Source: Branchiostoma floridae (lineage: Eukaryota > Chordata > Leptocardii > Amphioxiformes > Branchiostomatidae). Taken from it: a stretch of 54,148 nt of DNA. Positions 9,701-21,700 of the stretch are shown here, piece after piece (positions within the stretch are counted from its first letter, which is position 1; each line of letters starts with the position of its first letter). The notes under the pieces are model-generated. The model had not been told where the DNA came from, ran no database searches, and saw only the letters and a program-made list of their open reading frames with translations. The position numbers and the translations under genes are program-made. Where the stretch lies: NCBI RefSeq assembly GCF_000003815.2, contig NC_049996.1, positions 15,531,373-15,585,520 on the forward strand, written 5' to 3'.

Positions 9701-12700
9701 GTCCCAGCAACAAAATTCCGTAAAAGGCCGGAAGGACAGACGCTGGATAGAACCCTGTCCATAACTGTTACAAGAAGTAAGACTGAAGCATTCTTACCAT
9801 CAGCAATTTCACGATGGGTTTGTGTCCGAGGCGGCACGCGAGGTGCAGCGCGGTGCACCCCGTATCGTCCTGGATGTTGACGCAGGAGCTGTCGGCCTCG
9901 AGCAGGGCCTGTACCAGCTCCGGCTTGCACTGCTTGCTCTCGATGGACCTGTGCAGAGGGGTGCAGCCGTCGCGGGGGTTCACCGCACACACGTGAGAGA
10001 CCTTGTTTCCTGGAGAACACATGAGGTTAGGTAATGAACATGGGTGGGAGACCTTGTTTCCTGGTATCATGAACAGAGGTGGGAGACCTTGTTTCCTGGA
10101 GTAATGAACACACGTGGGAGACCTTGTTTCCTGGAGAACACATGAGGCTAGGTAATGAACATGGGTGGGAGACCTTGTTTCCTGGGGTAATGAACATGGG
10201 TGGGAGACCTTGTTTACAGGGGTAATGAACATACGTGGGAGACCTTGTTTCCTGGAGAACACATGAGGTCGCATAACACAGTATTTATGGGCGACCCCCG
10301 TGGACATAAGTAGATCGGGCACAAAATAGGTCGTCGCAGTTCTTGAAAAGCCATAGAAATTTTTCTGTGCACGTCAGCGAGTCGGAAACTGTGGTGAATA
10401 GTAGAGGGATACGTAAGTTTTGAGGCTGTATGAGTTGGGTTACGATGTTTGTTTGGCTGGGTAGAATTTCGCGCACGAATCCGGTTCCCGCTACTTCCGT
10501 GTGTCGGCTGCAGTATGGTGACCTCCGCTGGGGGTCATTTCAAAGTGTTCTTTCTGGGAAAACGAGACGACAAACTTCATCTCGTTTTCACATATGTTGT
10601 AGATTATACCCTCAACTCCAACATATCGAATTCTTGTTAATTAGTTTTGCACCCTGATATATTTTTTGAGTCGTCGAACCACCTCACTTTGGGGTCCTTA
10701 ACCATGTAAATCCCCATAGGCGAAAAACTGTGTTCTGCTACCTATGAGGCTAGGTAATGAACATGGGTGGGAGACCTTGTTTCCTGGTATCATGAACAGA
10801 GGTGGGAGACCTTGTTTCCTGGGGTAATGAACATGGGTGGGAGACCTTGTTTCCTGAGGTCATGAACACATGGGGAGGTTAGGTGATGAACAAGCCAGGT
10901 ATTTGGTATTTTCTCTACTTTACTATCCCTTTGTAATAGCCTCGGCTAGTTGGCCGACCTTGGCTGCCTGTAATTGCCAGGCGAATGAATAGATAAAGAA
11001 ATAACATGGGTGGGAGACCTCTTCCAGGTGTTATGAATACATGGGGAGGTTAGGTAATGAACATGGGTGGGAGACCTTGTTTCCTGGAGAACACATGAGG
11101 TTAGATAATGAACACGGGTGGGAGACCTTGTTTCCTGGCAATGTAAACACATGGGGAGGTTAGGTAATGAACACGGGTGGGAGACCTTGATTCCTGGGGT
11201 CAAGTTTCCTATAGTCTGATTAAACCAAATCATTAAAAGACATCCCTGTCCTTGGCGCTGATTGGACAATCTGTTATTTGTAAAGGCTTCCCTGTCCTTG
11301 GTGCTGATTGGACAATCTGTTATTTGTAAAGGCTTCCCTGTCCTTGGTGCTGATTGGACAATCTGTTATTTGTAAAGGCTTCCCTTTCCTTGGTGCTGAT
11401 TGGACAATCTGTTATTTGTAAAGGCTTCCCTGTCCTTGGTGCTGATTGGACAATCCGTTTTGTGTGTAAGGGCGTGTAAAACGTGGCTGAGTTTGTATCC
11501 CCCTTTGTCCTGGGTGAGAAAAACTGGTTGTGTACTAAAAGAAAACTCTTATGTCCTATGATCTACCAACCTGATGAAACTATTTTCAGAAGTAGAATTT
11601 GATGTCTTACCGTCGAGATAAATGCTGAGACTCCCCTTCAGCCTGGAGCTGGTGGACTTGGACTTGGAGGGTGTGAAGGTGAAGGAGGCCGTGTCGGTCG
11701 GCTCCGTCACCGCGCTGTCGTGGTCACGGTCACGCCCGCTGAACAGGGACCTTCGGGCTGTCGACCTACTGGACACCGAAGCTCTCGACTGTCTCCTGCT
11801 GTCTGTAGCTGAATAATGATGGAAGTTTATTTGCAAGTTCATGCGGGAGGCTAATTGCAAGTACATGGTGGAAACATACATGGGACATTATGGAAAGTGA
11901 TAAACATTGTTGTAAAACGAGGCTATTTGAATCTTAGTGTCAACTATTTCTAAACTGGTTGGGTTTGACTTCTTTTTTTTGGAAGCAGAAGGAAGACAAA
12001 AAGCCCCACTTAATGGTATTGCGCATAAGCAAATATACCAGGCATTGGCTGACATTGAAAAGTACACCCTTTGGGAATTGCAGATAATCTGTAGTGTATT
12101 ACTGGTAGGAAAAGCATAAAGAAATTAAAAACAAACTAACCAAGGGAAGGAGAACTCTCTGCTGCAGATGGGAGCTGAAGGAGCTCCTTTTCTCCAGTGT
12201 GAGGCAACTGCAGACTGGTATAGCGTTCCTTCACAGCCGTGTAGTCTGGTGCTGAAAAACAAAATAACAACAGAATTCAGAACCTCGTTTGGTACTAAAA
12301 ATTTATAACTGTTGTATTGAGGTACATGTAAGCTGAGTGGCACTGAATGGCAGCTCACTCCAGACACTTGTGATTTAGCCTTCCCTATTGTAAAAGTTAA
12401 AGTTTGCCCATGCATCTACAGACGCGTAGGGTGGCGCCCATCCCCACTTCGAAGCCCTTGGGCCACACATGTGCAAGCCACTACAGCAGGGGGCTGGTCC
12501 GTTGGTAGTGATGTGTGTTTAACTTCCATACTCTTCCTCATTAGTGCTGAGTAGGGCTGGGTACCGGTACAGAAAATTCAGGTCCAGGTCCGGTTCAGGT
12601 CCAAAGGATCAGGTCCAGGTCCGGACCTGAACCTGGACCTGATTCAGTATGACTCATACCAATTGTCCATTTCACTACAAAGAAATCTGTTTGGCGGAGT

Positions 12701-15700
12701 ATTAGACTTACACTGGCGTTTTAAAATCCTACAACGCTAACTGCACCTGTACGATTGACTGCAAACCTTGGTAGAAATTACTATAAACTCTACTCTACTT
12801 CACTCTTGTCATTTTCTTCCAACTGCAAGCGCCAAAACGTGTGAATGCCTGATAAAATAATATGTTAATTTTCTAATCGGTCCAACATCCGGTCCACCTA
12901 ATTTTTTCAGGTCCGGTTTTTCTGGACCGGTCCAATAAGAAAAACCGGTTTTGTACCGGTACGCTGTACCGATACCCAGCCCTAGTGCTGAGTGCTAAGC
13001 AGAGAAAGCAGCATGTACCATTTTTAATGTCTTTGGTATGACTCGGCCGGGGATCAACTCGCGACCTACCGAATGCAAGGCGAACACTCTACCCACTCGG
13101 CCATTGCACCGGTCTATTGTACACTCCTCGTAATTCAGCCCCTGGCTGCGAAGAGAGAGTTGTCGGCCCACCCAATAACAATAACAACATACATCCATAC
13201 AAAATTCTTACTCTAAAGAGTTGAAACATTCACAAAGTTCAGCTCCCAGTATTCTCTTCCGTACATCCAGTCAGTTAGGTCTTTCCACTTTAAATTTTAG
13301 ACGTAATCAGATTTTTCAATGCATAATAACAACATAGGCATAATCTCTTAGTAGCATATCTTCAAAAGCTTTGTTTTCCTAAAAAAAAGGAAAGTGATCT
13401 CGATCCAGTTTTAGCTCACTGAAGAGCTAATCTTCCACTGGTCGTGACAGAGAGGACAGACACTATGTACAGTATTTACAGGTTCATTGTACCGGGGAAA
13501 TTCCCCTAGCTCTTTTCGACAAGCACAATGAACAATGGACCACGGCTTAACGTCCTGTCCTAAGGACTGCAACCCTTTCCGGTAGCGTGCATGTCGGGTG
13601 AGCGACATAGCCGGGAACGAACCCACGGCTTCTAGTTCAGAAGCAAGGCCACTAACCACTGGACTACGCGTGCTACCTTCCTGATAAAGCTCTGGACAGA
13701 GAGAAGTTGGATTACAGACTACAGACCAGGAGAAAGGAAAGGAAAGTGATCTTGGTCCAGTTAAGCTCACTAAAGAGTTAGTCTTCCACTGGTCAAGACA
13801 GACAATATGCATCATTTTTGCATGTGCATTATTCACAGGTTGCTAACCACTGGACTACCAACTTAAGGTTACTTTGAACAAGATGTATTCACTTATCCGA
13901 ATGAAAGCTCATCTGTGTTGGTAAATTCCATATTGAAAAAGTTTAAACTTTGTTCCAACACAAAGAAGGGACTCACCATAAATTCCCAAACACTCGACCG
14001 AAAATTTATGGTGAGTCCCTTCTTTGTGTTCGAACAAAGTTTAAACTTTTTCAATATGTATTCACTTGGTCCACTGTTGTTACAAGGTTACAACAGATGG
14101 TGGGAACCTCTTGTGTGAAACTCCAACATCATCTATAACAGCTCTACATATTTAGTACATTCTTACTGACTTGTAACAGTGGAAGCCGACGCCCCCATTG
14201 GTGTCGAGTCCTCCACACACGTTCCTGAGTCTGCATCCGACAAGTCATCTTCAAACAAACTACTGCAGAAAAAAATCAATCCCATGTCAGCAAAATTCTA
14301 ACTCAACTGCAAGTACTGTCTACAACTTAGCACATAGTTCCACGCAAAGAGTTGAAAAAAATCATTGCCCTCCTATCAAATTACATCTTCTTTTACTGTC
14401 AACCTATGAAATATACAATATTCATGGCCAATCTTACAGTTAACAGTAGAATATTTGCCATTTTTGTACACTAAACTCTTCCTAAAACTAAATCTAAAAG
14501 TATCTTTTAATGAAACCTCAGTTGAGTACAGCAAAAAAGTACAGTTGTATGTTGTGCTGTGCAGCTTATTGAGAAATTAATATAAGAATAATATTCTAAG
14601 GGCCCTGTGGAGTTATCAGAATATCACAAGTACAACTATATCTCAGTTGCTTCTAACCTGTCCATGTCAGACAGACAGTTGTCCTCATACACAGCTGTAA
14701 TTAGAGTAGGTACAGTAATATCTGGATCATACCTGTCCATGTCAGACAGACAGTTGTCCTCATACACAGCTGTTATTAGAGTAGGTACAGTAATATCTGG
14801 ATCATACCTGTCCATGTCAGACAGACAGTTGTCCTCATACACAGCTGTTATTAGAGTAGGTACAGTAATATCTGGATCATACCTGTCCATGTCAGACAGA
14901 CAGTTGTCCTCATACACAGCTGTTATTAGAGTAGGTACAGTAATATCTGGATCATACCTGTCCATGTCAGACAGACAGTTGTCCTCGTACACAGCTGTTA
15001 TTAGAGTAGGTACAGTAATCCAGGTTGCCATGGGAACAGGCCACCATGAGGGGCGTGTCTCCGTCATGTGACCTCATGTTGTGGTCAAACGGAGGCTGCC
15101 AGATGGTCTTGAGTTGTGGAAGGCCCTTCTTGTTTCTCAAGGTGTCCATTATCCTTTAGAAAGGAATAGTTGAAGCCAAATTAATACAAAAAATCATTTC
15201 TTAGGGTTCTAGTCAATGTCCCCAAAATGATGCCATGGTAACATAAATGTAAGCTTGGGTTAGTGTCAAGAACAAGCAGTGGTTAGTAAAAAATTGTTAG
15301 TAAACAAGAAAATAATGTTACTACACATGCTTGAACAGCTACAGGTGCATAAGCTATTACTCTACTCCTACATATAATTTACACTTTATGTAAATAGTTA
15401 ATGTTAGTAAATATATTGTGTGTTACCATTGAACAAGACTTAGTTACTAGTACATGTATTTTCCAAGTAAAATTTCTAAAACAAAAACATTAAGAAATAA
15501 CTAAAGGTATGTCAGACTCTATATACATGTATGGGTTGACAATAGCATAACATCACATCCAAAAAGTGTACTAATTGGCTACCACATTTTAAACAGCTAG
15601 TCTGTTGCAAAAAAAAAAAGAAAGGCAAAAAATAGTAGCTATAACCACACAACTAATGCTAGTTTACCTTTATCCGCCGGGTAACCTATATCCGTTGTTT

Positions 15701-18700
15701 TCAAAAGCAGTGTATTTAGGGCTATCATTCCAAACTGCCATATTTTGAAAATATTACAATTTGAAACCATCGTCCGTTGACTTGATATCCCTAATTGCGC
15801 TGTTTTGAAAAGTAACGAATATAGGTTTTCCTACAGATATAGGTAAACTAATGTTACTACTCTACTAGAACAGCAGGTACACAGCATGCAGTCCGGGGGT
15901 ATTGGCAATAACATCACATCACACATAGTGTACTAATTGGCTACCAAACACCTACAATTCACCTTTCTCACGCGGCAGCCACGATAGATCTAAAACGAGT
16001 TCAATGAGGCAAACAAAAGACTGTCCATCATACTTAACAGTTCAACCAATGATAGCATGGAAATTAGAAAATTGACCAATAAGAGAATGGCTGCATGTCC
16101 GTCAAATATTTGCATTATTATGTTTTTATATTGCATTATTATCTCTTAAGGGACTTATGGGATCAGTACGCGAGTCTAAATTGCTACATATTTTACTAGT
16201 TATAATATTTATTATTTGATCTCATGTTGTAAAAATTTGTGTGGTCTGGGGAAAACTAAATGGGGGTTGATTTTAGAAATAAGTTTTGTCTGTTTGCCTC
16301 ATTGACCTCGTCTTCAATCTATCATGGCCACAGCGTGAGAAAGTATGAGCAGCTATGACCAGACAAACAGCACAACAGTTGCTACACTACTAAGAGACAC
16401 ATGGCATGCAGGTCCTGTGGTTTGCTTGCTACCTTTGTAACTTCCTCCACAAGTCTTGGAAGACAGTTTCTAGGAACAGCAGCTAACATTGACTATCATA
16501 ATTCCACCAGGTGCCATTATACCGCCACCTCAAAAAAATTAGTATAGAGGTCTTCCCAAGATTGTATTGAATACCGAATTCTAAATATAGTAAATGTAAT
16601 ACAATTCAGATATTTAGTTGTTGAAGACAATCTTGAGAAGGCCTTTATAACAACGTTGTTTGAGTTGGCGGTATAATGACACCTGGTGGAATTGTGCGAA
16701 TGTATGTTACATTCTATGACCAGAAAACTATTACAGTAACTCTACTAGATCAGCAGGCACATAGCATGCAGGTCAGGTGGTTTAATTGCTACCTTTGTAA
16801 CTTCCTCCACAAGTCTTGGAAGACAGTTTCTAGGAACAGCAGGCCTGAGGCCTGGGTGTGTTTCTCAGGCATGCTGAAGAGTCTACCGGCGTCTTCCAGA
16901 AGGTCACGGTGTTCCAGACACTCCAGGATCCTGGGTAGAGGTTGTGTGATGGGGGAGGGGGGCGGTTATATGAATGAATGAATGAATGAACTTTATTGCG
17001 CGACATTTGTACATGGTACAATTGTAAGGCAACAATGATAAGTCAATTAATACAATGATATATCACATGTAGTTTCATCATCTTTCACAAGAATGTTCTG
17101 TATTGTACGGTCTTTCTAACACTATCCCTACAAGAAATCAAAGCACACTGGTTCGTGTGATCCTGGGTAGAGGTTGTGTGATGGGGGAGGGGGCAAGTTA
17201 CATACTCCAAGTTACACGACTTGTACAGTTTGTTATTTCACCATTTCCCACAGGAATGTTCTATATTGTAAGGTCTTTCTAACAACCATAAAGAAAAAAA
17301 CAGCAACTAAAATGATGAAATATTTGAATATGAATTATCAAAAGTTTTCATGCATCAACAGTCAAGGTTCAAAATACATTATGTAGGGTGTAAAATGAGA
17401 TTCTAATAACAGATTCTAATAACAGATCTAGAATTAAGCCTCTACCTTTCGCAGTATAGTCTGTATACATAATAATACTGTCATGTAGCTTTGGTATGAC
17501 CTTTGAAGCTGGCATTTGAAATACCAAATTGAATGAAAAATCCAATTAAATGATTTAAAAAAGAAACTGAAGTTTATCAGAAGATTTCTTTCACAAGCTT
17601 TTGATTGAATCATGCTGCACATATACAATGTATTCCTGTTGGGTAAAAGTCAGATTAAAATGCCAACTTCAAAGTAAATGAAGTACTAATAGTATTACTA
17701 ATAGTGTGTTTATACATGTATTTTGGAACTAATGTTTCACATCACCAACCACACCACAACACACCACATACTGTAAATGCATTTAAGTTCGCGGGGATTT
17801 AATTTCGCTGTAGCGGGAAAGGGGACTTTTCGCGGTGGTTTTCATTTCGCGGTAGCACCATGCACTGTAGTATCTTAATGCCCAGGAAAAATATTCGCGG
17901 TGGTTTTGAATTCGCGGTGAAATGGCCAACGCAAAAACCGCGAACATAAATCCACCGCGAACTTAAATGCATTTACAGTAACTACAGAAACTCTCTACCT
18001 GTCAGCAAAGTAAGGTAACTGTTCTGCAGGCCATGCAAGGAGAGAGAGAAGGAGATACGTTTACATTAGAAAGCATCAGCAAAAAGCCTATTAAACCACT
18101 GTATATAATGTAAGGAAACTGTAAAGAGGAAAAGTGTCTACTGGCATCTTACAGTTACAAGATCATGTTGCAATACTTTCTAAAACTATGCACACTGAAA
18201 TCATGCTTTATCATTACAATGACTGTATACTAACTTGTTAAGACACTCTATGGAGGGGGAAATCAAGGCATTAAAACAATTAAGACTAGTCACTCAACAA
18301 ATGTTAAAAGTTTAACTAAAATTATTCATACACGCACAAAACTCAACTTTATAACATCTATGGGTAAAAACCTAGTATGCACTACACAGTTGAAATCAGA
18401 ACAATCTTCATTTTGAATGTACAAACTTTTACTTTACCTCACTGAGAAGTTCCAAAAAATTTCTAGGACTTATTTTGATGGAAGCATCCTATCATAGTAG
18501 TATCAGAATCATAACTAATTACCCTAAACATTTGCACCAACACTATTAGGCCTATGTAGCTATAGGGTGTTTTGTACCCACCTCTCCAAGTGGCGTTTGC
18601 GATGTGTCTCGATCAGCATCTGCACTCCCTGGTACTGTGGACAGGAGAACAGCTCTCCATACGCGTCTAACAGTGCTGTGGTCGCTCCGTTCTGCAACAG

Positions 18701-21700
18701 CACTCGTACAATCCTGCTGTAACCTAGCAATGGGAGATGATGTCATGTTACTGTAACCTAGCAACAGGAGATGATGTCATGTTACTGTAACCTAGCAACG
18801 GGAGATGATGTCATGTTAGTTAAGAGAACAGCTCCCAGTACGAGTCTAACAGCGCTGTGGTCACTCCGTTCTGCAACAGCACTCGTACAATCCGGCTGTA
18901 ACCTAGCAACAGGAGGTGGTGTCACGTTACTGTAACCTAGCAACAGGAGATGATGTCATGTTACTGTAACCTAGCAACAGGAGATGATGTCATGTTAGTT
19001 AAGAGAACAGCTCCCAGGACGAGTCTAACAGCGCTGTGGTCACTCCGTTCTGCAACAGCACTCGTACAATCCGGCTGTAACCTAGCAACAGGAGATGATG
19101 TCATGTTACTGTAACCTAGCAACGGGAGATGATGTCATGTTAGTTAAGAGAACAGCTCCCAGGACGAGTCTAACAGCGCTGTGGTCACTCCGTTCTGCAA
19201 CAGCACTCGTACAATCCGGCTGTAACCTAGCAACAGGAGGTGGTGTCACGTTACTGTAACCTAGCAACAGGAGATGATGTCATGTTACTGTAACCTAGCA
19301 ACAGGAGATGATGTCATGTTAGTTAGTTAAGAGAACAGTTCTCCGTATGCATCTAACAGCGCTGTGGTCGCTCCGTTCTGCAACAGCACTCGTACAATCC
19401 TGCTGTAACCTAGCAACGGGAGATGATGTCATGTTACTGTAACCTTGCAACAGGAGATGATGTCATGTTAGTTAAGAGAACAGTTCTCCGTACGCGTCTA
19501 ACAGTGCTGTGGTCGCTCCGTTCTGCAACAGCACTCGTACAATCCCAGCAATGGGAGATGATGTCATGTTACTGTAACCTAGCAATGGGAAATTATGTCA
19601 TATTACTGTAACCTAGCAATGGGAAATTATGTCATGTTACTGTAACCTAGCAACAGGAGATGATGTCATGTTACTGTAACCTAGCAACAGGAGATGATGT
19701 CATGTTAGTTAGTTAAGAGAACAGTTTTCCGTGATGTCATTTTACTTCACTGTACAAGCAGATCTTGGGGAAAACTCATGGTAAATATGGTCCTCAATGA
19801 GAAATTACAGATGCAAAGGTTAGGTGTAACAGGTCATTCAGTGTAATATAACCAGCTGCTACCACACCACGTGCCAGCAAGGTTGGTGGTGGGAGGTTAT
19901 ACAGGCTATATAGATACAAATACAGTGCACAGGCCAAAAGCCAAATGTATTGTACCTTGTAATTTTCTTGTTGCAATTTATATTAAGATATGACATTTTC
20001 TACCTTTCTCGGCTGCAAGTTGCAGTGCTGTGAGCCCAGCTGCATTGACAGCATTGACATCCAGCAGTGCAGGACTGCCACCTTGTGATTTTCTGCAGAA
20101 CTGCAGCACATACTTGGCCACGTGCAGGTGCCCCCTGGTGCAGGCCACATGCAGGACTGTGTTCTTACTGGCCTTGTGTAGTCTGGATATGTCTCCATTC
20201 CTCTGTAAGCACAAAACACTTTGTAAAAAGGCAAACTACAGCTTGCTTGTTGAATCATAAGAAACAAAAACAGTTCTTTACTGCATCAAATGGTGCATAG
20301 GGCAGCCCCCATCTCTGTTTCTAAAGCCCTGAGCCACACAGTTTTGTGCAGTCACTACAGCACGGGGCTAATCCACAGAAATTTAAACAAGTTCATAGCT
20401 TGGGAAGCTTTCGACACGCATTCTGTCCCTGGAAGATCTCATCTTGGTGTTTCCTTGTCAATCGTGACGGCCGATGGAAATTGTCCCGTGACTGCTAGGG
20501 AAACACTCTACCCACTTGGCCATTGCACAACATTCAATTACCTTCGCCAAGAAGGTTATATTTTGGGTAGCATTTGTATGTGTGTATGAAGGTATGGGGT
20601 CGTGGAACTCTAGTATAAAAAATTTGCTGTGTTTTGTAATTTAATACAGTAGATTGTAAGCTCCTCGCATTCAGCCCCTGGTTGCCAAGAGAGAGTAGTC
20701 GGCCCACCCAATTATAATAATAATAGATGTAGGCTGATTTGGTACAATAGATCTAAGAAAGGAAAAGGCTTCACCCCTGAGGTGTTGCCAAAATAACAGA
20801 AAATGTGCTGCATACCTCATACAGGATCTTCATCACATCCAGGTGGCCGTTCTCAGCTGCCAGGTACATGGGCCAGTCCCCTGCACCAGTCTGGTAAATA
20901 ATGGGGAAATACATTCATCAACATATCCAACTACGTTTCCTCAGAAATACAGTGCGCAGTTATATACTAGAATGAATCTAAAGCAATTGTTTCTAGGCAA
21001 CATTTTCATACTGGGTCATGTGATCACCCTATACTTTTAAGGAAAAGTTGACTGGATTTTAGTAGTGCTGATTTGATTAATGTCTTTCTGTGACAGCCGA
21101 TCAGTAAAGGCTTTCCCCAAAGAACAGATAGTCCAATCAGAACCAAGGACAGGGAAGGCTCTCATAAGTACAAATTGTCCAATCAGCACGAAGGACAGGA
21201 AAGTCTTTTTATACAGAACAGATTGTCCAATCAGCACCAAGGACAGGGAAGCCTTTCCCAAGAAGAAATATTGAACAACTGTACAATAAGCACCACCTAT
21301 GGCAATGTTTGTGACCTATTTTGGTGTAGCATGTCCAACTTTACAATCTTTTTCTGAAATCTTGAATATATTTCCCCTAAGAGAGAGAACAATTCATTCA
21401 AACATTCTTTGACACATAGTCCCATCCACCCCTAATCCATATTAGTTTAACCCACAGTGTAGAATACTAACTGTTACTTACAGTTTGGTTGACTTCATCC
21501 CCTGACTCTAGTGTACAAAAGAGTCTGTCAGCATCCCCGTTGATGGCACATTCAAACAGCAGAGGGGTGATCAGCTCGGACTGTCGCCTGGGGGTGGGGG
21601 GTGGGGTGGGAGTAAGAAATCTTTATTTTATTTTATACAGGGTTGACACACTCAGTACTTTGCGCACTGCTTCCCAGGCGTGCCCTGTAAACTCTTTACC

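Noticed and set aside
10946-11269. 107-codon minus-strand ORF
   Set aside because: It translates the exon-25 minisatellite; the intronic origin is clear.
13036-13112. tRNA gene on the minus strand
   Set aside because: A and B boxes are present, but the sequence continues into a repeated SINE body and recurs at 20.5 kb, so it is a SINE head.
14607-15071. Long open frames on both strands (154 and 143 codons)
   Set aside because: They result from a 75-bp repeat being a multiple of three. Splice sites and the ankyrin frame explain the sequence better.
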